Assembly: GCF_021130785.1 (NCBI RefSeq)
Contig: NC_060209.1
Coordinates: 18,809,501 to 18,873,500, forward strand
Length of the DNA: 64,000 nt
DNA from: Homalodisca vitripennis
Lineage: Eukaryota > Arthropoda > Insecta > Hemiptera > Cicadellidae
Direction of reading: 5' to 3'
The notes beneath the pieces are model-generated. The model was not told the origin of the DNA, ran no database searches, and saw only the letters and a list, made by a program, of their open reading frames with translations. Below are positions 14,573 through 26,899 of the stretch, in pieces. Both the position numbers and the translations under genes were made by a program. Positions within the stretch are counted from its first letter, which is position 1. Every line of letters begins with the position of its first letter.

Positions 14573-14704
14573 AAACTTTGTACCAGTACTATCGACCTTG
14601 TACTGTATCTATTCTCCCTCTTATTACATTTTAGATCCTTGCACTGGCTAGTGGCCCATTGAAAAGGGCAAAACAAGGCTAAAATGGAGATCAGCCTCTC
14701 CCTT

Positions 14705-14707
<3 letters not shown>
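14573..14707 (+). mobile_element. 5'-truncated SINE copy (3' body only)
   Basis: The body from AAACTTTGTACCAGTACTATCG through GACCTTGTACTGTA and on to CAGCCTCTCCCTTACA matches, with divergence, the body of the SINE at 43.8-44.0 kb. The tRNA-like head present in that copy is missing here, as expected for 5' truncation during target-primed insertion. The 3' end runs directly into an (AT)n tract at 14708, which is probably the element's microsatellite tail. Confidence 0.7.
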
Positions 14708-14764
<57 letters not shown>

Positions 14765-14773
14765 CAATAATTT

Positions 14774-14808
<35 letters not shown>
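14708..14808. repeat. (AT)n microsatellite, two blocks
   Basis: Two uninterrupted AT blocks (about 14708-14760 and 14776-14808) are separated by a short TTTCAATAATTTCA spacer. The tract abuts the SINE 3' end and is likely the expanded tail of that insertion. Confidence 0.95.
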
Positions 14809-14811
<3 letters not shown>

Positions 14812-16540
14812 TAAGACTCTTGGCTCCAAGACTAATCAGCTAATATAAGTTGATTATTGGATAAAAACTGCCCGAGGAACACAAGTGTTTTAATAATCGT
14901 GTAATATAAACTAAAAGAATACTCTATACTTGTATTTCCTCTCAACAAAAGGCACACTTAAAATTTAAATGTTTTTGATACTAAACATACAAAATAATAT
15001 TTTCGTGTATCTAAAATTTTAGTACAATAACTTTTACTAGGATTTCAAATCGTTGAATAATTTTTTCTCATGAAAGAAATTAATTGATACGTTGCTTTAT
15101 CACACGCGTTGAAGAAAACTTGAATCCAAAAACTAAACAGGTTCACTGAAGACAAAATATGAAACTTTTAAGTACTTTTGAATTGTTATACGTGAACGAA
15201 AAGGGTATAATTTTAAGAAAATGTTTTGGTATTAACGAAAAACTTTCTGTAATAGTAAAAATTACTTAAATATCAACCACTACTCGGGAAATTGAAAAGT
15301 ACATATATGCAATATTCAAAGTTATCCTGCCTTGATATAAATGAGTGAAAGAACGTATATAATAGTTTTTGTTAACATAGTTTAGCACAAGTTACCTCTC
15401 TGTACAGCATAGGTGTTTTATATAACCCCATTGTAAACTATATCATGAATTCGTTAAGGAAGTGATGATCATTCTAAGATATTCCAGTCTCCGGATACAC
15501 TGAGGCATGTGATGTTTTTGATTATAGAGCAGCCGATCTAATTTAAAAGGATAACTATTTCTTACAGAATTGCATATGAGAGAGCAAAATCTTTGTGAAA
15601 TTTTATAGTAGTTTGTAAAGCGATTTCTAAAACTTCAGTGGTGGCTCTAAAGGTACAAAGTCAAAGTTACTATTGAACATCTTAATAGGATCAACCCACA
15701 TGTAGCTCTGAGTAGAATAGATATATTACCTGACATGCATCAATCAAGGAATGGTTCATTATACCTTTGTGAGATTCACTGAAGCAAGAGCCCGAGTATG
15801 CTGTTCTACTCTGACATGTACAGTAAGCTTGTTACTGCTGAATACCATCGGATAGGATTGACACACATATAGGTTTGAGCAGAATAGTCATATTATAATA
15901 ATAATCAGAACTTATAATAATCAGAATTAAATATATCTCTGTTATTACTATTCTTCCATAAAATTACATTAAACAGCAAATAGTTATTATAACAATATAA
16001 TATTTTGAAACATACTGAATTTTTACGTACTTGTGAGAAATAATTATTTACTTAAATACATTTATATTGCCATTTTGCAATTCTATCATTTAAATATAGG
16101 ATCTGGAAATAAATGCCAACAGTCGATAACCATACACCTTTAGAAATAATACAATAATCTACTATTTCAAAGGGTATTATATAATTTAAAGTTGTTTTAA
16201 GTTATAAATATTTTTCAATAGATCATCAGGACTGCAAAATAAGCATTAATAAATATTTTACTGAATTACATTGCCAAATATTCTGTATGAAAAACATTTC
16301 ATATAGTACTATTATTATAAATGTTTTTGTCGCTTTAGTTACAGAATCGCACACGATAATACCACGTGACTATTTTATTAAATATGGCACTCTAAAATTT
16401 AATATGTTAAGTTTTCTATGTTAAAGTGTAGTACTTCAAACGTAGAAATTCAAATCAAATTAAAACCAAATTTATTTTGCAACTTACAAACGAACATAGT
16501 ACATTTTACATATACGAAATTAGTCCCACATGAGCAACAG
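14809..16540. other. Anonymous DNA with a small internal duplication
   Basis: No gene was seen. A 45-bp segment at 15684-15728 (ATAGGATCAACCCACATGTA and on) recurs in diverged form at 15851-15895 (ATAGGATTGACACACATATA and on), an offset of about 167 bp, consistent with an old partial tandem duplication. Confidence 0.5.
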
Positions 16541-16590
16541 AATTGAATTGAATTTGAATTGAATTGAATTGAATTTGAATTGAATTGAAT
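16541..16590 (-). repeat. (GAATT)n / (ATTCA)n-type LINE tail
   Basis: Plus-strand GAATT units, some extended to GAATTT, form a short tandem array directly beyond the AATAAA signal of the LINE. It marks the 3' terminus of the retrotransposon. Confidence 0.85.
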
Positions 16591-16595
16591 TTATT
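16590..16595 (-). terminator. AATAAA polyadenylation-type signal of the LINE
   Basis: The minus strand reads CATGAAATAAATTC, with AATAAA immediately before the repeat tail. The position fits the 3' processing signal of the retrotransposon transcript. Confidence 0.6.
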
Positions 16596-16873
16596 TCATG
16601 TCTTTAGGCCTTGTGAGCAATGGACACAGTCATCTTACAATTAATCAGTCAGCATAATATTATATACTAGAGTAACTTATAAACTAAACACCAACAATGT
16701 TGAGTCAACAAGAAAACAAATAATCAACAAGTCAATAACAAAAAATATAAAAAATCTATAAAATTGATAACAAGATAAAATCCAAAAATATAAAATTTAA
16801 CAAGACAAAATCAACAAGATAGAATCAACGAGATAAAATTTAGTAGATAAATAAAAATGTGGACTTTCTTAAG

Positions 16874-19040
16874 TTAAAAACTACAATCTACATTTTTACA
16901 AGTCAGGCACTCATTGATTGAATAGAAAGGGTTTTTTACAAGCCAAATGAAAATAACCTGTTTGAATTTCTTTAAGTCTACAGAATTTGCCATACGACCG
17001 AGTTTATTAAAAAAGGTAATGGATAAATAACCAAAGTTCTTTTGAGTTTTGCTTAATCTACAGTAATCTTTGTCTAGTAAATGCCTATTTCTAGTATTGT
17101 GAGAGTGCACATCACTCCTATGGACAAGATCATTTGAATTCTTCTTAACATAAACAAGACAGGTGTATATATAAAGATTTATTACTGTAAGAATGGATTC
17201 TTGTATAAATAAAGGTCTACAACTAGCACTTCTGTCTGAGTTTGTTAAAATCCTAATTGCTTTCTTTTGTATTAGAAGAACTCTATCAATTCCAACTCCG
17301 TTTCCCCAAAAAAGTAAGCCGTATAAGAGTATGCTGTTAAAAAAGGCAAAATAAGAGTTTTTTAAGTATTCTTTAGGTACAAAGTGTTTTAGCTGTCTTA
17401 ACAAAAATACAACTCTAGATAATCTAGAACAAACTTGGCTAATGTGATCTGACCATGTTAGTTTACTATCTAAGACAATTCCCAACAGTTTGACATTAGG
17501 TAAAAAAGTGCACTGATCGGGTTGTAGTGCAAATAATATTTGTTGTGTCTTACATTCATTCAGAGCAAGTTCATTAGCCTGAAACCATGTCTTAGCCTCG
17601 AGGCAAGCCTCGTCAATAAACTTACATAAGTTAATGGTATTTTTGTCAGAGCTAAACAGAGTAAGAATCATCAGCATACAGAATGGCGTTGGCCTTAACA
17701 TTACAAGGGAGATCATTAATAACAATTAAGAATAACAAGGGTCCGAGTACCGATCCCTGCGGCACGCCAAACTCGACCGAGCGATAGGCAGAAAGAACAC
17801 AACCAACACAAACTCTCTGCCCACGCTCAGCCAGGTATGATTTTAAAAGCGCCAATTCAGGTTGTTTTATGCCATAAAAAGATAATTTAGAGAGCAGGAT
17901 TTCTCTCGGGACACAATCAAAAGCCCTGGTAAGATCGAAAAGAGTCGCCAAGGTGGCAGCTTTAGATTCAAAACCATCGAAAATCGATCTCACCAAAGCT
18001 CCGACCGCATCCAAAGTACTTCTTCCTGCTCGAAAGCCGAATTGAGAGTTTTGAAAAAGGTTGAAACATTTAAAGTATTTACCGAGTTGATCATTCATGA
18101 TGAATTCCAAAATTTTTGAAAAAACGGGTACCACAGAGATCGGTCTATAGGAACCGGGTAAATCTTTGGGACCCTTCTTATAGATAGGCACAGTTTTAGA
18201 TGTTTTTAAAGATTTTGGGAAAACACCAATACACAGGCACTGATTTATACACCAGGTGAGAGGCAATATGATAGAGAAACAGATTCTCTTTAAAAGAACA
18301 CTAGACAGGCCATAGATATCTTTACTATTTGAAGATTTCATATCTTTCACCACTTGCAAAACCTCATCACAAGACACTGGCTTCCATTTAAAGGTGTTAG
18401 GAGTACGTGGAGCTTGACCCAGGAGATCCTCAGCAGACACGTTACTGGGAGATATGCTTTGTCGTACCTCTTTCACTGTCTCAACGAAGAAGTCGGAGAA
18501 AGCCTCCGGCGAAATATCTGGACTGGATGGAGGGGTAGGGCTCCTTACTGCAGCAATAATGGACCATGCAGTTTTACAAGGATTAGACGCAGAGCTGATT
18601 AACCTCTCATTTGCTTTAAGCTTTGCCTTCTTCAGTTCATTTTTATACTTGTTTCTTTCACCGACGTAGGCCCTTCGTGAAGGTTCAGACTTGGTATGAC
18701 AGTAGACTGTATAAATTGCCATTAGATGTTTCTTAAGATCCCTTAAATGGTCGGTATACCAGTTGAGTTTAACGCTTTTCAACTTAGAGTTGCTAACGAT
18801 TTTAAGATTTTTTGTTTTAACAGGGCAACATAGATCAAAAATAGTTAAAAATCTGTCCAAAAAAATGTCAAATAATATTGTTTCCTTGTTATTTACTGCA
18901 AGAATGGTTGGCCAATCAATCAATGTCAGATGAGAGATTAAGTTTTCAATATTGCTAGGAGCTAAACATCTCACCTCGATTTGCTTCTCCTGACAATTCT
19001 TCTTAGTCTGGGGTTCAGGAACGAAAGAAATTTCAATCAT
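16874..19040 (-). pseudogene. LINE ORF2 reverse transcriptase, frameshifted
   Basis: Two overlapping frames make up the reverse transcriptase of a non-LTR element. The first (462 codons, 17652-19040) begins just after the endonuclease. It carries in order a linker, the finger motif GSYRPISVVPVFSKILE (about residue 296), QFGFRAGRSTLDAV (about 333), catalytic motif A FDLTRAFDCVPREILL (about 368), motif B GVPQGSVLGPLLFLI (about 425) and the catalytic YADD (about 455; bases 17667-17678). It stops seven codons after YADD. The second frame (283 codons, 16874-17725) resumes with SDKNTINLC and the thumb and C-terminal domain, so a frameshift lies at or just past the catalytic box. The known role is target-primed reverse transcription of element RNA. 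The ILLSKLSFYGI region resembles CR1/Rex/Jockey-group enzymes; the exact clade is inference. The antisense ORFs at 18354-18669 are shadows. Confidence 0.92.
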
Positions 19041-19172
19041 GTTGTGCTCGGACTTGTGCGAGGTGACGAATCGATTTCTTGTCGATGTGCACAGCGGTAT
19101 TATAATTATTAATATACTAGCAGTTACCAGCGTTTCGTACGCAATTTTCTGTTGAAAAACTGGACAAAATAT

Positions 19173-21220
19173 CTATGTATTCTTTTTTTATGACATAATA
19201 AACAGTCTAGAAATAATCGATAGTCACTCAAAGCTATTCCAATCTCCTGATCCAATTTAGATTTAAGTTTAAAGAACAGAGGTTTGGGATCCTGAAGTCG
19301 TAAAGGGAAACAGTGTTTATAAGATTAGTATTTTCATCCCACATTCCATGATAATTTATTGAAGTTCTTCGATGGCTTCAGTAACAATAAGAGTTAGTCT
19401 TTTTATCCCAATGGCAGAAGTGTGTCGTCCAACTAAAGGGTTGCTGCGGTCAATATGGGTATGTTCTGGTCATTTAAATTCACTTAAAATGCCCTTTACA
19501 TAATTAAGCGAAACAAGTATAAATTAAAACCAATTTTTTGGTAGGAGGATAGAATCTAAAATTCTTAAAATGCGTATCAAAAAGCTACGAAAGTTGCAGA
19601 TTTTATTTTTATCTAATATGTTTCATGGAACTTATTTCATGTGCACAATTTTACTGCATTTCTGTTTTGGAAATAAACAATCATAGACTATGTGTTATCC
19701 TTTTTGAGTTCAAACTAAGTAAAATACATTATATAAAAATCACAACACCATTTTTCTTAAGGAAACTCACTACCATATTGTTTTCACAAACAGGATAATA
19801 AGGACCAACTTAGCATATATGTGAGATTGTACATAAAATCCTTACAGAATAATGTTATTGTTTGCTGTTTATTTTATGCTTCAATAATGGCAATGTTACA
19901 CCATTTACTAACTTTTAAGTGATGTAATAATTAGTAATAAGAACACTGATGATCTTCATTTATTTTACTGCGTCTTTATCTTGGGTTACACTAACAAAGG
20001 TAATTTTTATGGCCTGATTTATTTCGTTTTATGAAGATCAAAATTTCTAAACAATTTATTAGTTTGCATTTTTAAATTTTTTTTAATCACACCAAAATCA
20101 CAACACCAGAGATCAAGGAACTTTGTAGTCCATAAGAACCGCAAAGAACTAGAAGTGAGAGATTCTAAAATAATCGAAATGAAAAGTGACAACAAGAATG
20201 AAGATCGAATTAAAAATCCCCTAAAACAAAACGTCGTGACATAATTGGCCATTTATTGAGAGAATTATGTTTACGTCAATGTGGTCTCGTTAAAATGACA
20301 CGACCACAATTTTAATCTTTTTAAATCTTGCAAAAAAAGTCATTGCAGGTAATTTTCTTTACAGTGTACGTATTAACTTTGTAATACATTAAAATAGCAG
20401 TCAAACATGAAGGGGTTAATTTATTATACGAAAAATATTAATGTAATTTACGGACAAAGCGCTCGAGGTCCTTCCCGGTATTTAGATTGTTTGTTACAAA
20501 CACAACCGAGAAATGTTACACAACGCGGTAAATTAGGTTATATAATTCCACAAAAATTTAGTTTTAAGAAATTCGAAAAATATTATTAGCCGGTAATGAG
20601 CAACACGGGTTTGAAATATCTAAAAATGAATCCTACATTTTTATAACAGCATACATATATGCTGCAGCAAATATGTCTTGGAGTACAATATCAGTTATTG
20701 CGTAAACAGCGTCAAGAACAAATTTCAATGTGATGAATCATTTTCAAGCATCGTTGAATCGTATAGGGAACATACGCCCTAGAGGGAAATGGAACGGTAA
20801 TTTACTATAAATTCGAAAAATTTGTAAACGCTTGTGTTGCACCTCGTGTTGTGTTTTTCTTTTAACGGCAACTGTTTTTTACGTGCGTAATACAAACTAA
20901 CACACACATACACATAAACAAACAGACAGACACCACTAGATGTTTTTATTCAATAGAATAGATACACCAGTTAAAGAAAAGTCTTTAAAAATTGAAAATT
21001 GTAATTAATTGACAAGAATTTATAATTGGGTTAAGTATTTCACATCCTATGTATGATATAAAATTATGTTCATGAATTCAAATGTTATTAATATATCTAA
21101 TTTTCCTTCTAAACTTCAATAATTTAATTTCAACACATCCGATATGAAACTGCGAGGGATATTTCACAAAATTTCCTTCCTGATTTCACATCAAAAGTGA
21201 TCAACAAAGGCGGCTCGCAA
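19173..21220. other. Anonymous AT-rich DNA
   Basis: Nothing recognisable was found. ORFs at 20019-20252 (minus) and 20407-20589 (plus) are short and carry no known motif. Confidence 0.45.
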
Positions 21221-21228
21221 CTTGGGAG

Positions 21229-21345
21229 TATAAATAAAAGCACCGCCGCAGTCTTAATTACATTGCCGTCTGGTCTGGAAAGTTGTATCATTAAGATTCG
21301 AGAACCGGCTACAGTCTAACAGTTAGTAATCAGTTGTGAGAAAGT
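21229..21345 (+). promoter_or_regulatory. Candidate TATA-type promoter region
   Basis: TATAAATA at 21229-21236 sits in a locally GC-richer context and is followed by about 100 bp of balanced composition, unlike the AT-rich surroundings. A TCAGTT initiator-like motif appears near 21331-21336, but at roughly 100 bp it is too far from the TATA box to be its own start site. A GTGAGA that could act as a 5' splice site follows directly. No coding exon can be assigned. This is a weak candidate for a non-coding first exon. Confidence 0.25.
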
Positions 21346-24300
21346 ATTTCATATACAACCAAGTCAAATTTATCTTTAACCATTTTTTTTAAAATAGAAA
21401 ACTTTTAAAAGTGAAAAGAGTTATATTTTGATTTATAATAGAATTACTAAATGAAGTGGTAATTACATTTCATATTTATATGATAATTATCATTTATGTT
21501 TCACGTTATAATAATGTAAAATTTAAATTATCATTTGATAATATGTCTATTATAAATGTGAGTTTAATTAGCACGTCAACGTGTGTTAACTCTGAATAGG
21601 TAAATAAGTATTCTGGCTCAACTGAACAATTAAACTGATAATCAAAACAACTGACTGAATATATAAAACTTTAGCAATGATCCAAGAGTGGATTATTTAG
21701 TCCATTTAGTCCTACAAAAACGTCTGCTCTTTCTTCCGGAGTGAGAGCATATTAAAGATGGTTAAATTTGTGGGCTATATCTAACTCATGTCACCTTCGA
21801 AAAAGAAATTCCTAGCTCAGTTCCTTCAGTCAAAGTGGGCAGGAGTCATCACTCCCAAATAGCTGGGTTAGCAATAATAGCCTTTTAGATTATAGCCTAG
21901 TAGTTTTATTACCATTGCAAAGTCCTATCAATTACTTAAATTCCTTGGAGCCATGATATACTATATGAGATTCGTTCACCTGCATGGAAGTTCAAGCCTA
22001 GAAGATTCCTCTCACTTGGACTTTTGCGTTTTTTTTAGTCGTTGAAACACACATTAAAAATATATGGTATCAACTACTTCGTTCTTCGTTTTTGGGTTTT
22101 GTAGAAAGTTTCAAAAAGTGAGTTATTATTGGTTCGAAATCTTAACGTGAATACGTAATCGATTAACTTATATTACGATTTAATTCTTGCTGAGTTGAAA
22201 ACGTTACATTCCTCAGTGTTATCTGGCCAAAAGTGCAATGCAATCTGCCACAGCATTTCAGTAAAGCTTTTATGATTTAAGCCAACACGCGACATATTGC
22301 TAACATTGTATGCTGATTGTCCAATGCGTTCGAAGAAAGCACGCAGATCTCGTAGATTTAGTGAGGTGTTATTTGGTGTTTAGTAGAAGAGGGTTTTCAT
22401 CTTATATCCTGTTTGGCCAGTACAATTAGACTGGGTTTAATTAAGATGCGCATATACACGTTAATAGGTATAATAAATAACACCTGCAGGACAAAGGCTG
22501 TTGAGTTTGTACTGGTCATTTATTTGGTTCATCTACCAGATTAATGCGTATTCGTAAATAAAGAAAGGAACATAGTATTGTGTTCTGGGCCCTTAATGTT
22601 ATTCACGAAGTATTCATACTCTTTTAATATTGCACAAAATGTATACATTATAGTATGTATACAAACAAAATTTTACGTGTATTAAATTATTTATCACAAG
22701 CAGCTGATTTGTTTTACAGTATGTGACAGATTCCGTTTATTCACTTACGATATCTTCGCATTGGTTCACTTCAATAATATTAACATCTAATTTAGTATTG
22801 ATTTATTCGCTCGCTGCCGGTATTCTTACTTATTTTAATGTGTCCTTGACATTGCCGTCTCAATAACAATTTATCTTACTTTTATATTGAGTGTTGATTT
22901 ATTACTATTTGGAATCGTAACTAAACTTGAAAAATTTTTATAACACTCTAAATTTATTTACATCCAAAATTGGGTCAAGTTTATTTATTTTTCATAAATA
23001 TTTGCAAAAGAATAAACTATAATTTTCTAAAGAAGTTTTTAATTTTGACTTTTGATACTACGCGTAATTTGCTGCTAATTTGACAAATCATCAAAACCCC
23101 ATACATATACGGTGTCCTCGTATATTACATATCATTTATAATTTCACAATTTTTAAGTACTGATACGAACCATCATCTCAAAATTTTGGAAGATTTGTTA
23201 AAAAACAGTGACGGTAAAGGATAATTAACACAGAATAACCAAATATAAAAAATAAAACACAAGAAAGGTCTAAACAAAACTCACGAATTCAGTTAAATGG
23301 GTGTTATTTTGAAAATTGTGGACAGATCGTTTTGTTAATCTCTGTTTTACGTTGAATCCATGATGTGTAATACAAATATACTTTAAGAATAAATATAATC
23401 CATTAAAATTCTAAAAATACCTAAATATAAACACTCTTATTGTTAATGGATGCAGTACACGTACTAAATACAACGTATACTATGCATCTTTTTATTCTGT
23501 AATTTATTAATAATTCGTAATTTATAATGTTTGTAAAGGACTCAAACTATCGGTATGTAGGTTATATGTATTAAGAAATAGTCTGCAAGCAAATGAAAAC
23601 TAAAGAAAACACAAAATATAACAAAGACAAACGATATTTAAATTACAATAATGTACAATGTAGATACCGCTCATTCCCTCATATTCAGTGCTATTGAAAC
23701 TATTATATTTGAATATTTTGGCGAATGACATCAAACAGAAGTTGTTTCCTGAATAACACATTTATTTATATTGAATCCGTAAATACCAGAACGTGTAAAA
23801 CACAGACAATATAAATAGTGTCTCTTTGATTCCTAAACAGACATTTTGTTCACTAATTTTCAACTGTGTTTTTAGTACAGCATTATGTTCGTAATGTTGA
23901 CCCATTGCAAAGTGATTAGATAGGCCATGTGGGTCAGCACAATGTCGCCAATGGCAGGTGGTGTGATGTTTCCTTTGCAGGGACTAAAACAGATCACTGA
24001 TGGAGAAATTTAGGTCCTCTCCCTTTTCGTTATAAATTCTCACATTTTATACATAGAGCTTATTTTCTTATAGCTTTTTATTCACTTTTTCCAAATTAAT
24101 GGAAATGTTCATTAAAGCTCACATTATCTGCCGTTTAAAAACTTCCACGCAAAGAAAAATATGCCTCATTGTTACCTGTAAAGTTTACTTATGCCTACTC
24201 TGGAACAAACTACATTCAGAAAGCATGGGGCTGGTACTTTGTACTGAGATCAGTATCATCAAGTGTTCCTACATGTAGGCTCCAGAGACCCTCCACCCTT

Positions 24301-24574
24301 AGGTCTGTTTATATACAGTCTAATACACTTCTGTTACTTAAATTTTAGTCTTGGGAATATTATCAATGATAACTTTTAGCTAGTTTCATTAGTCGTGTCG
24401 CAGACTTAAATTCCGAACTGGTGGTTTTGTTGGAAACTAAAGGTCTCCTAGAGACAAAGTCTAAGAGTTTCTAACACTTGAAAGCTCCAAGCCTCTGGTA
24501 TCTCCAATAAGTGATTTGGAGCTCCCATCTTTGAATAAACTGGCCATTGCAAATGTAAACTTTTACAATAAATT
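21346..24574. other. Anonymous AT-rich DNA
   Basis: No supported gene or repeat was found. A GC-richer stretch near 23880-24030 has a splice-acceptor-like TTTCCTTTGCAG, but the frame that follows closes after ten codons. Confidence 0.4.
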
Positions 24575-24916
24575 TTATAAACCGTATATGAAACATCCAT
24601 AAATTTTAACGAAAAAGAAAGGAAAGCTACCAAAAAAATTCTGATGAGATTTTAAGAAATCGATCCACCGGTATTTGGATTGAAACTTATTCAGCTTCAA
24701 TATATTCACTAAAATCTTTTTAGGCAAATGTAGTTTTTCAGACACGGAATTAAAATGTCTTGAATGGATGCGCGTGCGCAAAAACTCATTCCTCAACTTG
24801 AATGGATTATAATTTTTGTTTTTTATAATACTCGCTACTTTAGGGTAAAGTCCGCGGTTAATACAAGTCTTGCTAAATACGAAGTGAACGAAGTCACTTT
24901 CAAGGTTTCCGGTCAC
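24575..24916 (-). CDS. Unidentified 113-codon ORF, possible element relic
   Basis: I do not recognise this protein. The ORF opens at a GTG and is rich in Lys, Asn and Phe. The first 90 residues (for example SKTCINRGLYPKVASIIKNK and NEFLRTRIHSRHF) look less random than those of neighbouring ORFs, while the last 20 are hydrophobic and probably lie beyond any real frame. One weak possibility is the N-terminal region of a Penelope-like polyprotein, suggested only by the spacing of a Cys, a Gly-Leu-x-Pro-Lys and later basic residues. No promoter, introns or neighbours support a host gene. Confidence 0.2.
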   Translation of the reverse strand: MTGNLESDFVHFVFSKTCINRGLYPKVASIIKNKNYNPFKLRNEFLRTRIHSRHFNSVSEKLHLPKKILVNILKLNKFQSKYRWIDFLKSHQNFFGSFPFFFVKIYGCFIYGL

Positions 24917-26352
24917 TTAGTGTAAAGAGCAGCGCTGCACTTGGTGTAATGAGGTACTTGTACACACACGCGTTCCTCGTGAAAGCGTGACACAGGTGGC
25001 AAACTTGAACCGTAGCGTTACTGTAATTTGGAAATTGCTGACTTTGACCACATTTAATTTTCCCAGTTATTTTGGCTCGTGTTAGGTTTTTTTTCTGAAA
25101 ATATAGCTTTCCATAAATAAAATTTTCAGAGTACTTAAGAAGTTTATTTTCTTACTGGTACGGTAAGGTTATACTTCATATGGGAATTGAGTAAGACAGA
25201 ATCAACTATGGAACAAAAATATACTAATACGCAAGTAAATTACAAAGGCAATTTTGTCATACTTTCTTGATCGTGGCAACAAGGCAAACTCAAAATCAGA
25301 ATGGAAATATTGTTGTCGGTAATATAATTCACTCGAAATAGAAGAGCTCATACATGTAAAAAGTGTGCGAATTTACGTGTGAAGCCGCGGTTAATTACTA
25401 GTTACTTTTAAATTTATTGCTTTAAACTGGCTAAAACTTCATGAACATGACTTTATTCAAACTTCATTACAAAACATTTATTTACCGTCGAAAATATAAT
25501 GTAATATTATATTTTTATACACAGGTACCTATTTAAAAATGCTAATTATGAAAAAAACAGACGAACAATACATATTATAGGATGTAGGTAACAGCAGTTA
25601 GCATATGTGCTTTAGACGACACAATGTATGCTGCCGTATGCTGCCAGCAGCAGTATATCACAAGCCAGCAGTGACACTCGGTATAATGGCTCACAATAAC
25701 TGACATTTGGTGTAACGGAGCGAAATAATATACTGTCTGTGGTGACATCCATTTCTCTGACATCTACGCACCAAATTTTAAATAGCCTGGTTTTCAAAGC
25801 TTTTATTTATATATCTATAGTAAATAACAAGTAATTGTTCCAAGTGGTTCCATTGTTATCGATGTGAATGACAGATTAAGTCGATTTATGATTCTTAATT
25901 GTGCAGTATTGGCTAATTATTAACGGGATTCTGTCCATACTGCATAGTCTATTGTCTGCATCAAAATCAGATTATAAAACTACTTTTTCGTCATATACAG
26001 ATTTTCTTTTCGAGTTAAATAAGTACTATTAATAATTTTGAAACAATAATAGAATTTCGAAACATTTGCAATAGTTTTATGATACAAAATGTGTAACACA
26101 AGATTTATTTATATGTACAAGAACTTTTTGGTACTTTTTGGTACGTTTGGTATGTGCTAAATTATTCATTACCACATATTTTAGTTTATAAGTTTCTGTA
26201 CAGGTTTAGACTTAAGTATTTAGAGTTTTACACTTAATGAAGAGGTGTAAAAGTAGTGTTCTATTTATGTATCATGTAGCATTGTAAAAATGCCAAAAAT
26301 CCTATTAGCCTTTCAAATCAAATGCGTATAAAATATAATCGAAACAATGTGT
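24917..26352. other. Anonymous DNA before the piggyBac element
   Basis: There are two overlapping minus-strand ORFs (25575-25797) in a GC-richer patch with repeated GCTGCC and GCAGCAG steps. Neither has a known domain, and they overlap in different frames, so they are not called. Confidence 0.4.
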
Positions 26353-26356
26353 TTAA
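26353..26356. repeat. TTAA target-site duplication, left
   Basis: TTAA directly precedes the left terminal inverted repeat CACATTCACGACG. The matching TTAA follows the right repeat at 29468-29471. TTAA is the obligatory piggyBac target site. Confidence 0.92.
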
Positions 26357-26369
26357 CACATTCACGACG
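26357..26369 (+). repeat. piggyBac terminal inverted repeat, left
   Basis: CACATTCACGACG pairs exactly with the right end of the element. It does not start with the CCC of the founding moth element, but many insect piggyBac families differ there. Confidence 0.92.
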
Positions 26370-26370
26370 A

Positions 26371-26480
26371 CGTGCGCCACGTGTGGTACACGGCGATCTT
26401 CTCACGAGCGCGTCGTGTACCACGTGTGGCGCACGGCCCACATTACAGCAGCGCGTCATGTACCACCCGTGGTACACGAA
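26371..26480. repeat. Left subterminal palindromes of the piggyBac element
   Basis: Three related motifs occur: CGTGCGCCACGTGTGGTACACG at about 26371-26392, its near reverse complement at about 26414-26435, and ATGTACCACCCGTGGTACACG at about 26458-26478. The core is GTACCAC plus GTGGTAC. Repeated subterminal motifs near piggyBac ends are plausible transposase-binding sites; binding is inference. Confidence 0.8.
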
Positions 26481-26899
26481 CAATGCATTTTCAAATGGCT
26501 CTCTGAAACTAACGTTTGCCTAGAAGGTTCTACATTTCTGTCTACGCCATCTATAAAACTCTTATTAATATTTTTCATTCAATGCAAACTCGTTTTTCCC
26601 AAAATTGGTGTAAAAAATTGCATAGTATCTGAATAGTTGTTTGCCGTGTTTGTGATAGCTAATAAGCCTATCAGCAAAGATAAACCTGTAAACCTTTATG
26701 TTCTTAAACTTAATATATGTTCATTACATTTAGAGTAGTTATTACGGGTAGATTAAAAAAGTTGCTCACGTTATAAGTTATGAGTTTAATCTGCAGAAAG
26801 TGACAAGTCTAACCTAACAAATACTTCGTAAATTGAAATAAAGTAATGAAAATAACTTAAGTATTAAAAAAACTCTAAATCTTACATGACATTTTTCGT

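Larger units (their letters stand above)
16541..19172 (-). mobile_element. 5'-truncated non-LTR retrotransposon (CR1/Jockey-group LINE)
   Basis: The element reads right to left. At its right (5') end the reading frame stays open to about 19172 and holds only the last residues of an endonuclease domain (RFVTSHKSEHNMIEIS, where SEH stands at the usual SDH position). The reverse transcriptase follows, then a 3' untranslated region of A-rich AACAAGATAAAAT-like units. An AATAAA signal lies on the minus strand at 16590-16595, and an (ATTCA)n-type tail at 16541-16590. A short-repeat tail instead of poly(A) is known in CR1-type elements. No target-site duplication was recognised. Most of ORF2's endonuclease and all of ORF1 are missing, so this is a dead, truncated copy. 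Confidence 0.9.

Noticed and set aside
18354..18669. Two plus-strand ORFs of 71-82 codons
   Set aside because: They are antisense shadows of the LINE reverse transcriptase.
26322..26636. 104-codon plus-strand ORF
   Set aside because: It spans the left terminal repeat and subterminal palindromes of the piggyBac element and has no domain.
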